A stretch of DNA of 64,000 nucleotides from Delphinus delphis (taxonomy: Eukaryota; Chordata; Mammalia; Artiodactyla; Delphinidae), in NCBI RefSeq assembly GCF_949987515.2, contig NW_027192672.1, forward strand, positions 1,612,001 to 1,676,000, written 5' to 3'. Positions 23,484 through 35,691 of the stretch are shown here, piece by piece (the stretch's first letter is position 1; each line of letters begins with the position of its first letter). The notes beneath the pieces were generated by a model. It had not been told where the DNA came from and did not search any database. It saw nothing but the letters and a program-made list of their open reading frames with translations. The translations under genes were made by a program, and so were the position numbers.

Positions 23484-24640
23484 TTGAGTCCATTTCGTTG
23501 AGCAAGGAGTAGCTCTTGTCTATTCCATATTTGGCTTAAGGAACTTTATCTGTGCTCATTTCAATCTCTGGTTTTATGCAGCACCCCAACTCACCTTTCC
23601 CCTTAAGCAAGCATAAGTTGGTTTTCTAAATTTGAGACCCTGTTCTGTTTTGGAATGCAGTTCCTGTGTAGCCAAGTTTCCATTCCGTGTATTAGTGATA
23701 TCTTATGATGTTTCTTTTTCTGTGTGACTTATTTCAGTTAGAATCATCGTACCTGAATCCACTCATTATGCTGCTACGGGCCTGATGACATAGATTTCAT
23801 TGCTGAGTGATACTGCATTGTACGTAAGTACCACAAGTTCTTTATCCATTTTTCACTTTCTGTGATATTGAACTTGTACGGTAAACGAGGTTCTTTTAAA
23901 CGGAGCCGTCCCAAACTTTGGGGTGGCTGTGTCTTTTTGATTTTAATTTCCCTAAGCTGTAGGACCATAAGTGGAAGTGCCCTAGGCTCTGTTGCTTTGT
24001 TTTTTAGATGTTTCAGGAAACACCATACACTTCTCCTGAGCTCCTTTCTTCAACTCGCTTTCTTGTGACCTGGCCGCAACACCGCAGGATGTCTTCAGGC
24101 CCTAATCTGGTTCTGGCACGGCACGCTGAGCCTTTGGTTAATTCCTCTTCCTGTTGGGAAATGAGAGTTAAATTTGCCCATCCAGACACCTCCAGCTAGT
24201 CTCTCATTGGTTCTCGCTATTCCTGTTCATCTTCCACAGAAATTGCAAACTGGGCCAAACAGGAGGTTAAAGGGACTGACTCTCCAAGTGGCGAGAGTGT
24301 TAGTAAAGCGTCTGGAATGTTGCACCCGAGTACCAGGGTACGAAAACTGAGACATATTTGAACACGTCTCCCGATCACATGGTTGATCATACTCTAGGTT
24401 CCACATGCATGTTTTAGCTGAAGGAAGAATACCTTAAACCTGGGTAGTTGAAACCCGTGGAATGGGTACCATGCAATATGACTTCAAAGGGTCTTCATTT
24501 GCTCACGAACCTCTCCAATCCTATCACTGCTGCGTTTATGCCCCTGTACACATGCTTGATTCTCTTTCGGAGACATAGCAATCCATAGGTTTTAAGATAC
24601 TTACTAGTCAGGTACATTCTTAGGCGTTTAATATGCGGTG
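23484..24640 (+). repeat. Satellite monomer 14, internally deleted (1157 bp)
   Basis: Left block A, right block R2. A 422-bp internal deletion is marked by CTTCTCCTGAGCTCC at about 24030-24045, where sequence upstream of the palindrome joins the region after it. Both donor positions in intact units contain CCTGAG, so this is a microhomology junction. It is the only unit in the window without the palindrome. Confidence 0.94.
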
Positions 24641-26219
24641 TTGAGTCCATTTCGTTGAGCAAGGAGTAGCTCTTGTCTATTCCATATTTGTCTTAAGGAA
24701 CTTTATCTGTGCTCATTTCAATCTCTGGTTTTATGCAGCACCCCAACTCACCTTTCCCCTTAAGCAAGCATAAGTTGGTTTTCTAAATTTGAGACCCTGT
24801 TCTGTTTTGGAATGCAGTTCCTGTGTAGCCAAGTTTACATTCCGTGTATTAGTGATATCTTATGATGTTTCTTTTTCTGTGTGTCTTATTTCAGTTAGAA
24901 TCATCGTACCTGAATCTACTCATTATGCTGCTACGGGCCTGATGACATAGATTTCATTGCTGAGTGATACTGCATTGTACGTAATTACCACAAGTTCTTT
25001 ATTCATTTTTCACTTTCTGTGATATTGAACTTGTACGGTAAACGAGGTTCTTGTAAACAGAGGCGTCCCAAACTTTGGGGTGGCTGTGTCTTTTTGATTT
25101 TAATTTCCCTAAGCTATAGGACCATAAGTGGAAGTGCCCTAGGCTCTGTTGCTTTGATTTTTAGATGTTTCAGGAAACTCCATACACTTCTTCCGAGTGT
25201 CTGTTGGCAATTTACATCTCACCCATCAGCATAACAAAGCTCCCAGTTCTCCATGGCCTGTCCTGCCTTTCTGGATTTTACACTTTTTTCAGATGGCCCT
25301 TTTGACCGGGGGGAAGTGAGACTTCATTGTAGTGCAGATTTCCTTTGCAAGTTTGCTTGGTTGGCCAAAAAGGGCGTATGCGTTTTTTCCTGAATATATT
25401 CAGGAAAAAACGCATACGCCCTTTTTGGCCAAGTGCATCATTGTGGACGTTCTGCCTCTTTTCCTATGCTTTCAATGCAATTCCAGTCTACCTCCTGAAA
25501 TCGGTTTCCTGCAATTCTGCCCCGCTTTCAAGTCCTCTTGGCAGCCTTACTTCAGTCTATTTTTGGACGATAGCTGTCATTTATAACTCTGCAGGTTTGT
25601 GAATTACAGTGCCCCTGAGCTCCTTTCTTCAACTCGCTTTCTTGTGACCTGGCCGCAACACCGCAAGATGGCTTCAGGCCCTAATCTGGTTCCGGCCCGG
25701 CATGCTCAGCCTTTGGTTAATTCCTCTTCCTGGTGGGAAATGAGAGTTAAATTTGCCCGTCCAGACACCTCCAGCTAGCCTCTCATTGGTTCTCGCTATT
25801 CCTGTTCATCTTCCGCAGAAATTGCAAACTGGGCCAAACAGGAGGTTAAAGGGACTGACTCTCCAAGTCGGGAGAGTGTTAGTAAAGCGTCTGGAATGTT
25901 GAACCCGAGTACCAGGGTACGAAAACTGAGACATATTTGAACACGTCTCCCGATCACATGGTTGATCATACTCTAGGTTCCACATGCATGTTTTAGCTGA
26001 AGGAAGAATACCTTAAACCTGGTTAGTTGAAACCCGTGGAATGGGTACCATGCAATATGACTTCAAAGGGTCTTCATTTGCTCACGAACCTCTCCAATCC
26101 TATCACTGCTGCGTTTATGCCCCTGTACACATGCTTGATTCTCTTTCGGAGACATAGCAATCCATAGGTTTTAAGATACTTACTAGTCAGGTACATTCTT
26201 AGGCGTTTAATATGCGGTG
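24641..26219 (+). repeat. Satellite monomer 15
   Basis: Length 1579, left block A, right block R2. Resembles monomer 26 (GCTTTGATTTTTAG, ACATCTC.CCC). The palindrome at 25361-25432 is perfect. Confidence 0.94.
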
Positions 26220-27798
26220 TTGAGTCCATTTCGTTGAGCAAGGAGTAGCTCTTGTCTATTCCATATTTGGCTTAAGGAACTTTATCTGTGCTCATTTCAA
26301 TCTCTGGTTTTATGCAGCAACCCAACTCACCTTTGCCCTTAAGCAAGCATAAGTTGGTTTTCTAAATTTGAGACCCTGTTCTGTTCTGTAATTCAGTTCC
26401 TGTGTAGCCAAGTTTACATTCCGTGTATTACTGATATCTTATGATGTTTCTTTTCCTGTGTGACTTATTTCAGTTAGAATCATCATACCTGAATCCACTC
26501 ATTGTGCTGCTAAGGGCCTTGTGACACAGATTTCATTGCTGAGTGATATTGCTTTGTAAGTAAATACCACAACTTCTTTATCCATTTTTCACTTTCTGTG
26601 ATATTGAACTTGTACGGTAAACGAGGTTCTTGTAAACGGAGGCGTCCCAAACTTTGCGGTGGCTGTGTCTTTTTGATTTTAATTTCCCTAAGCTATAGGA
26701 CCATAAGTGGAAGTGCCCTAGGCTCTTTTGCTTTGATTTTTAGATGTTTCAGGAAACACCATACACTTCTCCTGAGTGTCTGTTGGCAATTTACATCCCG
26801 CCCATCAGCATAACAAGGCTCCCAGTTCTCCATGGCCTGTCCTGCCTTTCTGGATTTTACACTTTTTTCAGATGGCCCTTTTGACCGGGGGGAAGTGAGA
26901 CTTCATTGTAGTGCAGATTTCCTTTGCAAGCTTGCTTGGTTGGCCAAAAAGTGCGTATGCGTTTTTTCCTGAATATATTCAGGAAAAAACGCATACGCCC
27001 TTTTTGGCCAAGTGCATCATTGTGGACGTTCTGCCTCTTTTCCTATGCTTTCAATGCAATTCCAGTCTACCTCCTGAAATCGGTTTCCTGCAATTCTGCC
27101 CCGCTTTCAAGTCCTCTTGGCAGCCTTACTTCAGTATATTTTTGGACGATAGCTGTCATTTATAACTCTGCAGGTTTGTGAATTACAGTGCCCCTGAGCT
27201 CCTTTCTTCACCTCGCTTTCTTGTGACCTGGCCGCAACACCGCAGGATGTCTTCAGGCCCTAATCTGGTTCCGGCACGGCACGCTGAGCCTTTGGTTAAT
27301 TCCTCTTCCTGGTGGGAAATGAGAGTTAAATTTGCCGGTTCAGACACCTCCAGCTAGTCTCTCATTGGTTCTCGCTATTCCTGTTCATCTTCCGCAGAAA
27401 TTGCAAACTGGGCCAAACAGGAGGTTAAAGGGACTGACTCTCCAAGTGGGGAGAGTGTTAGTAAAGCGTCTGGAATGTTGCACCCGAGTACCAGGGTACG
27501 AAAACTGAGACATATTTGAACACGTCTCCTGATCACATGGTTGATCATACTCTAGGTTCCACATGCATGTTTTAGCTGAAAGAAGAATACCTTAAACCTG
27601 GGTAGTTGAAACCCTTGGAATGGGTACCATGCAATATGACTTCAAAGGGACTTCATTTGCTCACGAATCTCTCCAATACTATCACTGCTGCGTTTATGCC
27701 CCTGTACACATGCTTTATTCTCTTTCGGAGACATAGCAATCTATAGGTTTTAAGATACTTACTAGTTAGGTACATTCTTAGGCGTTTAATATGGGGTG
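26220..27798 (+). repeat. Satellite monomer 16 (B to A mosaic)
   Basis: Length 1579. The left block is B up to GTAAATACCACAAC near 26570, then A from GATATTGAACTTGTACGG near 26600. Right block R2 with GCCGGTTCAGACA. The palindrome at 26940-27011 has one left-arm mismatch (AAAGTGCG). Its second half begins the three-unit duplication shared with monomer 19. Confidence 0.94.
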
Positions 27799-29376
27799 TT
27801 GAGTCCATTTCGTTGAGCAAGGAGTAGCTCTTGTCTATTCCATATTTGGCTTAAGGAACTTTATCTGTGCTCATTTCAATCTCTGGTTTTATGCAGCACC
27901 CCAACTCACCTTTACCCTTAAGCAAGCATAAGTTGGTTTTCTAAATTTGAGACCCTGTTCTGTTCTGTAATTCAGTTCCTGTGTAGCCAAGTTTCCATTC
28001 CGTGTATTACTGATATCTTATGATGTTTCTTTTTCTGTGTGACTTATTTCAGTTAGAATCATCATACCTGAATCCACTCATTGTGCTGCTAAGGGCCTGA
28101 TGACACAGATTTCATTGCTGAGTGATATTGCTTTGTAAGTAAATACCACAACTTCTTTATCCATTTTTCACTTTCTGCGATGTTGAACTTGTACTGTAAA
28201 CGAGGTTCTTGTAAACAGAGCCATTCCAAACTTTGGGGTGGCTGTGTCTTTTTGATTTTAATTTCCCTAAGCTATAGGACCATAAGTGACAGTGCCCTAG
28301 GCTCTGTTGCTTTGTTTTTTAGATGTTTCAGGAAACACCATACACTTCTCCCGAGTGGTTGTTGGCAATTTACATCCCGCCCATCAGCATAACAAGGTTC
28401 CCAGTTCTCCATGGCCTGTCCTGCCTTTCTGGATTTTACACTTTTTTCAGATGCCCTTTTGACCGGGGGGAAGTGAGACTTCATTGTAATGCAGATTTCC
28501 TTTGCAAGCTTGCTTGGTTGGCCAAAAAGGGCGTATGCGTTTTTTCCTGAATATATTCAGGAAAAAACGCATACGCCCTTTTTGGCCAAGTGCATCATTG
28601 TGGACGTTCTGCCTCTTTTCCTATGCTTTCAATGCAATTCCAGTCTACCTCCTGAAATCGGTTTCCTGCAATTCTGCCCCACTTTCAAGTCCTCTTGGCA
28701 GCCTTACTTCAGTCTATTTTTGGACGATAGCTGTCATTTATAACTCTGCAGGTTTGTGAATTACAGTGCCCCTGAGCTCCTTTCTTCAACTCGCTTTCTT
28801 GTGACCTGGCCGCAACACCGCAGGATGTCTTCAGGCCCTAATCTGGTTCCGGCACGGCACGCTGAGCCTTTGGTTAATTCCTCTTCCTGGTGGGAAATGA
28901 GAGTTAAATTTGCCCGTCCAGACACCTCCAGCTAGCCTCTCATTGGTTCTCGCTATTCCTGTTCATCTTCCGCAGAAATTGCAAACTGGGCCAAACAGGA
29001 GGTTAAAGGGACTGACTCTCCAAGTCGGGAGAGTGTTAGTAAAGCGTCTGGAATGTTGCACCCGAGTACCAGGGTACGAAAACTGAGACATATTTGAACA
29101 CGTCTCCCGATCACATGGTTGATCATACTCTAGGTTCCACATGCATGTTTTAGCTGAAGGAAGAATACCTTAAACCTGGGTAGTTGAAACCCGTGTAATG
29201 GGTACCATGCAATATGACTTCAAAGGGTCTTCATTTGCTCAACAAACCTCTCCAATCCTATCAGTGCTGCGTTTATGCCCCGTACACATGTTTGATTCTC
29301 TTTCGGAGACATAGCAATCCCTAGGTTTTAAGATACTTACTAGGCAGGTACATTCTTAGGCGTTTAATATGCGGTG
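27799..29376 (+). repeat. Satellite monomer 17
   Basis: Length 1578, left block B, right block R2 with GTGTAATGGG. One base is missing in AGATGCCC near 28452. Practically identical to monomer 20. The palindrome at 28518-28589 is perfect. Confidence 0.94.
28272..28484 (-). pseudogene. L1 ORF2 C-terminal relic, open 70 codons (monomer 17)
   Basis: Minus-strand translation M-K-S-H-F-P-P-V ... Q-P-L-G-R-S-V-W-C-F-L-K-H-L-K-N follows the L1 ORF2 C-terminal order. The single-base loss in AGATGCCC brings this part into frame. Non-functional satellite-borne relic; an identical copy lies at 33008-33220. Confidence 0.78.
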
Positions 29377-30955
29377 TTGAGTCCATTTCGTTGAGCAAGG
29401 AGTAGCTGTTGTCTATTCCATATTTGGCTTAAGGAACTTTATCTGTGCTCATTTCAATCTCTGGTTTTATGCAGCACCCCAACTCACCTTTCCCCTTAAG
29501 CAAGCATAAGTTGGTTTTCTAAATTTGAGACCCTGTTCTGTTCTGTAATTCAGTTCCTGTGTAGCCAAGTTTCCATTCCGTGTATTACTGATATCTTATG
29601 ATGTTTCTTTTTCTGTGTGACTTATTTCAGTTAGAATCATCATACCTGAATCCACTCATTGTGCTGCTAAGGGCCTGATGACACAGATTTCATTGCTGAG
29701 TGATATTGCTTTGTAAGTAAATACCACAACTTCTTTATCCATTTTTCACTGTCTGCGATGTTGAACTTGTACTGTAAACGAGGTTCTTGTAAACAGAGCC
29801 GTTCCAAACTTTGGGGTGGCTGTGTGTTTTTGATTTTAATTTCCCTAAGCTATAGGACAATAAGTGGAAGTGCCCTAGGTTCTGTTGCTTTGTTTTTTAG
29901 ATGTTTCAGGAAACACCATACACTTCTCCCGAGTGGTTGTTGGCAATTTACATCCCGCCCATCAGCATAACAAGGCTCCCAGTTCTCCATGGCCTGTCCT
30001 GCCTTTCTGGATTTTACACTTTTTTCAGATGGCCCTTTTGACCGGGGGGAAGTGAGACTTCATTGTAGTGCAGATTTCCTTTGCAAGCTTGCTTGGTTGG
30101 CCAAAAAGGGCGTATGCGTTTTTTCCTGAATATATTCAGGAAAAAACGCATACGCCCTTTTTGGCCAAGTGCATCATTGTGGACGTTCTGCCTCTTTTCC
30201 TATGCTTTCAATGCAATTCCAGTCTACCTCCTGAAATCGGTTTCCTGCAATTCTGCCCCGCTTTCAAGTCCTCTTGGCAGCCTTATTTCAGTCTATTTTT
30301 GGACGATAGCTGTCATTTATAACTCTGCAGGTTTGTGAATTACAGTGCCCCTGAGCTCCTTTCTTCAACTTGCTTTCTTGTGACCTGGCCGCAACACCGC
30401 AGGATGGCTTCAGGCCCTAATCTGGTTCCGGCACGGCACGCTGAGCCTTTGGTTATTTCCTCTTTCTGGTGGGAAATGAGAGTTAAATTTGCCCGTCCAG
30501 ACACCTCCAGCTAGCCTCTCATTGGTTCTCGCTATTCCTGTTCATCTTCTGCAGAAATTGCAAACTGGCCCAAACAGGAGGTTAAAGGGACTGACTCTCC
30601 AAGTCGGGAGAGTGTTAGTAAAGCGTCTGGAATGTTACGCCCGAGTACCAGGGTACGAAAAGTGAGACATATTTGAACACGTTTCCCGATCACATGGTTG
30701 ATCATACTCTAGGTTCCACATGCATGTTTTAGCTGAAGGAAGAATACCTTAAACCTGGGTAGTTGAAACCCGTGGAATGGGTACCATGCAATATGACTTC
30801 AAAGGGTCTTCATTTGCTCACGAACCTCTCCAATCCTATCACTGCTGCGTTTATGCCCCTGTACACATGCTTGATTCTCTTTCGGAGACATAGCAATCCA
30901 TAGGTTTTAAGATACTTACTAGGCAGGTACATTCTTAGGCGTTTAATATGCGGTG
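29377..30955 (+). repeat. Satellite monomer 18
   Basis: Length 1579, left block B, right block R2 with AAAGTGAGACATA. Private change CCTTATTTCAG near 30283. The palindrome at 30097-30168 is perfect. It matches monomer 21 up to about 29878 and then diverges from it. Confidence 0.94.
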
Positions 30956-32534
30956 TTGAGTCCATTTCGTTGAGCAAGGAGTAGCTCTTGTCTATTCCAT
31001 ATTTGGCTTAAGGAACTTTATCTGTGCTCATTTCAATCTCTGGTTTTATGCAGCACCCCAACTCACCTTGACCCTTAAGCAAGCATAAGTTGGTTTTCTA
31101 AATTTGAGACCCTGTTCTGTTCTGTAATTCAGTTCCTGTGTAGCCAAGTTTACATTCCGTGTATTACTGATATCTTATGATGTTTCTTTTTCTGTGTGAC
31201 TTATTTCAGTTAGAATCATCATACCTGAATCCACTCATTGTGCTGCTAAGGGCCTGATGACATAGATTTCATTGCTGAGTGATATTGCTTTGTAAGTAAA
31301 TACCACAACTTCTTTATCCATTTTTCACTTTCTGCGATGTTGAACTTGTACTGTAAACGAGGTTCTTGTAAACAGAGCCGTTCCAAACTTTGGGGTGGCT
31401 GTGTCTTTTTGATTTTAATTTCCCTAAGCTATAGGACCATAAGTGGCAGTGCCCTAGTCCCTGTTGCTTTGTTTTTTAGATGTTTCAGGAAACACCATAC
31501 ACTTCTCCCAAGTGTCTGTTGGCAATTTACATCCCGCCCATCAGCATAACAAGGCTCCCAGTTCTCCATGGCCTGTCCTGCCTTTCTGGATTTTACACTT
31601 TTTTCAGATGGCCCTTTTGACCAGGGAGAAGTGAGACTTCATTGTAGTGCAGATTTCCTTTGCAAGCTTGCTTGGTTGGCCAAAAAGTGCGTATGCGTTT
31701 TTTCCTGAATATATTCAGGAAAAAACGCATACGCCCTTTTTGGCCAAGTGCATCATTGTGGACGTTCTGCCTCTTTTCCTATGCTTTCAATGCAATTCCA
31801 GTCTACCTCCTGAAATCGGTTTCCTGCAATTCTGCCCCGCTTTCAAGTCCTCTTGGCAGCCTTACTTCAGTATATTTTTGGACGATAGCTGTCATTTATA
31901 ACTCTGCAGGTTTGTGAATTACAGTGCCCCTGAGCTCCTTTCTTCACCTCGCTTTCTTGTGACCTGGCCGCAACACCGCAGGATGTCTTCAGGCCCTAAT
32001 CTGGTTCCGGCACGGCACGCTGAGCCTTTGGTTAATTCCTCTTCCTGGTGGGAAATGAGAGTTAAATTTGCCGGTTCAGACACCTCCAGCTTGTCTCTCA
32101 TTGGTTCTCGCTATTCCTGTTCATCTTCCGCAGAAATTGCAAACTGGGCCAAACAGGAGGTTAAAGGGACTGACTCTCCAAGTGGGGAGAGTGTTAGTAA
32201 AGCGTCTGGAATGTTGCACCCGAGTACCAGGGTACGAAAACTGAGACATATTTGAACACGTCTCCTGATCACATGGTTGATCATACTCTAGGTTCCACAT
32301 GCATGTTTTAGCTGAAAGAAGAATACCTTAAACCTGGGTAGTTGAAACCCTTGGAATGGGTACCATGCAATATGACTTCAAAGGGACTTCATTTGCTCAC
32401 GAATCTCTCCAATACTATCACTGCTGCGTTTATGCCCCTGTACACATGCTTTATTCTCTTTCGGAGACATAGCAATCTATAGGTTTTAAGATACTTACTA
32501 GTTAGGTACATTCTTAGGCGTTTAATATGGGGTG
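30956..32534 (+). repeat. Satellite monomer 19
   Basis: Length 1579, left block B with CCTAGTCCCTG, right block R2. The palindrome at 31676-31747 has the AAAGTGCG left-arm mismatch. The change CAGCTTGTC near 32091 removes a stop, giving a 113-codon plus-strand open frame (31914-32255) that is accidental. Confidence 0.94.
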
Positions 32535-34112
32535 TTGAGTCCATTTCGTTGAGCAAGGAGTAGCTCTTGTCTATTCCATATTTGGCTTAAGGAACTTTAT
32601 CTGTGCTCATTTCAATCTCTGGTTTTATGCAGCACCCCAACTCACCTTTACCCTTAAGCAAGCATAAGTTGGTTTTCTAAATTTGAGACCCTGTTCTGTT
32701 CTGTAATTCAGTTCCTGTGTAGCCAAGTTTCCATTCCGTGTATTACTGATATCTTATGATGTTTCTTTTTCTGTGTGACTTATTTCAGTTAGAATCATCA
32801 TACCTGAATCCACTCATTGTGCTGCTAAGGGCCTGATGACACAGATTTCATTGCTGAGTGATATTGCTTTGTAAGTAAATACCACAACTTCTTTATCCAT
32901 TTTTCACTTTCTGCGATGTTGAACTTGTACTGTAAACGAGGTTCTTGTAAACAGAGCCATTCCAAACTTTGGGGTGGCTGTGTCTTTTTGATTTTAATTT
33001 CCCTAAGCTATAGGACCATAAGTGACAGTGCCCTAGGCTCTGTTGCTTTGTTTTTTAGATGTTTCAGGAAACACCATACACTTCTCCCGAGTGGTTGTTG
33101 GCAATTTACATCCCGCCCATCAGCATAACAAGGTTCCCAGTTCTCCATGGCCTGTCCTGCCTTTCTGGATTTTACACTTTTTTCAGATGCCCTTTTGACC
33201 GGGGGGAAGTGAGACTTCATTGTAATGCAGATTTCCTTTGCAAGCTTGCTTGGTTGGCCAAAAAGGGCGTATGCGTTTTTTCCTGAATATATTCAGGAAA
33301 AAACGCATACGCCCTTTTTGGCCAAGTGCATCATTGTGGACGTTCTGCCTCTTTTCCTATGCTTTCAATGCAATTCCAGTCTACCTCCTGAAATCGGTTT
33401 CCTGCAATTCTGCCCCACTTTCAAGTCCTCTTGGCAGCCTTACTTCAGTCTATTTTTGGACGATAGCTGTCATTTATAACTCTGCAGGTTTGTGAATTAC
33501 AGTGCCCCTGAGCTCCTTTCTTCAACTCGCTTTCTTGTGACCTGGCCGCAACACCGCAGGATGTCTTCAGGCCCTAATCTGGTTCCGGCACGGCACGCTG
33601 AGCCTTTGGTTAATTCCTCTTCCTGGTGGGAAATGAGAGTTAAATTTGCCCGTCCAGACACCTCCAGCTAGCCTCTCATTGGTTCTCGCTATTCCTGTTC
33701 ATCTTCCGCAGAAATTGCAAACTGGGCCAAACAGGAGGTTAAAGGGACTGACTCTCCAAGTCGGGAGAGTGTTAGTAAAGCGTCTGGAATGTTGCACCCG
33801 AGTACCAGGGTACGAAAACTGAGACATATTTGAACACGTCTCCCGATCACATGGTTGATCATACTCTAGGTTCCACATGCATGTTTTAGCTGAAGGAAGA
33901 ATACCTTAAACCTGGGTAGTTGAAACCCGTGTAATGGGTACCATGCAATATGACTTCAAAGGGTCTTCATTTGCTCAACAAACCTCTCCAATCCTATCAG
34001 TGCTGCGTTTATGCCCCGTACACATGTTTGATTCTCTTTCGGAGACATAGCAATCCCTAGGTTTTAAGATACTTACTAGGCAGGTACATTCTTAGGCGTT
34101 TAATATGCGGTG
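32535..34112 (+). repeat. Satellite monomer 20
   Basis: Length 1578, left block B, right block R2. Near-identical twin of monomer 17, including the one-base loss in AGATGCCC and the shortened GCCCCGTACAC. The palindrome at 33254-33325 is perfect. Confidence 0.94.
33008..33220 (-). pseudogene. L1 ORF2 C-terminal relic, open 70 codons (monomer 20)
   Basis: Same antisense L1 ORF2 relic as at 28272-28484, with the same reading and the same single-base loss that opens the frame. It is a passenger of the three-unit duplication, not an independent gene. Confidence 0.78.
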
Positions 34113-35691
34113 TTGAGTCCATTTCGTTGAGCAAGGAGTAGCTGTTGTCTATTCCATATTTGGCTTAAGGAACTTTATCTGTGCTCATTTCAATCTCTGG
34201 TTTTATGCAGCACCCCAACTCACCTTTCCCCTTAAGCAAGCATAAGTTGGTTTTCTAAATTTGAGACCCTGTTCTGTTCTGTAATTCAGTTCCTGTGTAG
34301 CCAAGTTTCCATTCCGTGTATTACTGATATCTTATGATGTTTCTTTTTCTGTGTGACTTATTTCAGTTAGAATCATCATACCTGAATCCACTCATTGTGC
34401 TGCTAAGGGCCTGATGACACAGATTTCATTGCTGAGTGATATTGCTTTGTAAGTAAATACCACAACTTCTTTATCCATTTTTCACTGTCTGCGATGTTGA
34501 ACTTGTACTGTAAACGAGGTTCTTGTAAACAGAGCCGTTCCAAACTTTGGGGTGGCTGTGTGTTTTTGATTTTAATTTCCCTAAGCTATAGGACAATAAG
34601 TGGAAGTGCCCTAGGCTCTGTTGCTTTGTTTTTTAGATGTTTCAGGAAACACCATACACTTCTCCTGAGTGTCTGTTGGCAATTTACATCCCGCCCATCA
34701 GCATAACAAGGCTCCCAGTTCTCCATGGCCTGTCCTGCCTTTCTGGATTTTACACTTTTTTCAGATGGCCCTTTTGACCGGGGAGAAGTGAGACTTCATT
34801 GTAGTGCAGATTTCCTTTGCAAGCTTGCTTGGTTGGCCAAAAAGGGCGTATGCGTTTTTTCCTGAATATATTCAGGAAAAAACGCATACGCCCTTTTTGG
34901 CCAAGTGCATCATTGTGGACGTTCTGCCTCTTTTCCTATGCTTTCAATGCAATTCCAGTCTACCTCCTGAAATCGGTTTCCTGCAATTCTGCCCCGCTTT
35001 CAAGTCCTCTTGGCAGCCTTACTTCAGTCTATTTTTGGACGATAGCTGTCATTTATAACTCTGCAGGTTTGTGAATTACAGTGCCCCTGAGCTCCTTTCT
35101 TCAACTTGCTTTCTTGTGACCTGGCCGCAACACCGCAGGATGGCTTCAGGCCCTAATCTGGTTCCGGCACTGCACGCTGAGCCTTGGGTTATTTCCTCTT
35201 CCTGGTGGGAAATCAGAGTTAAATTTGCCCGTCCAGACACCTCCAGCTAGCCTCTCATTGGTTCTCGCTATTCCTGTTCATCTTCCGCAGAAATTGCAAA
35301 CTGGCCCAAACAGGAGGTTAAAGGGACTGACTCTCCAAGTCGGGAGAGTGTTAGTAAAGCGTCTGGAATGTTACACCCGAGTACCAGGGTACGAAAACTG
35401 AGACATATTTGAACACGTCTCCCGATCACATGGTTGATCATACTCTAGGTTCCACATGCATGTTTTAGCTGAAGGAAGCATACCTTAAACCTGGGTAGTT
35501 GAAACCCGTGGAATGGGTACCATGCAATATGACTTCAAAGGGTCTTCATTTGCTCACGAACCTCTCCAATCCTATCACTGCTGCGTTTATGCCCCTGTAC
35601 ACATGCTTGATTCTCTTTCGGAGACATAGCAATCCATAGGTTTTAAGATACTTACTAGGCAGGTACATTCTTAGGCGTTTAATATGCGGTG
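34113..35691 (+). repeat. Satellite monomer 21
   Basis: Length 1579, left block B, right block R2. Has GAGCCTTGGGTTATTTCC and GAAATCAGAG near 35180-35215, shared with monomer 23. The palindrome at 34833-34904 is perfect. Confidence 0.94.

Larger units (their letters stand above)
26895..29878 (+). repeat. Three-unit-spaced segmental duplication, copy 1 (partner 31631-34614)
   Basis: About 3.0 kb here recurs at an offset of exactly 4736 bp (three units). Shared private variants include AAAGTGCG in the palindrome, GCCGGTTCAG, CGAATCTCTCCAATAC, ACATGCTTTATTC, AGATGCCCTTTTG, CTCAACAAACC and GCCCCGTACAC. By eye I find one difference (CAGCTAGTC against CAGCTTGTC). Confidence 0.85.
31631..34614 (+). 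repeat. Three-unit-spaced segmental duplication, copy 2 (partner 26895-29878)
   Basis: Second copy of the 3.0-kb block at a 4736-bp offset. It ends where monomer 21 changes to CCTAGGCTCTG and CCTGAGTGTCTG while monomer 18 has CCTAGGTTCTG and CCGAGTGGTTG. Boundaries are approximate to a few tens of bases. Confidence 0.85.

Noticed and set aside
31914..32255. 113-codon plus-strand frames at 31914-32255 and 38227-38568
   Set aside because: Each results from a single substitution at the usual CAGCTAG stop in one unit; no conserved product.
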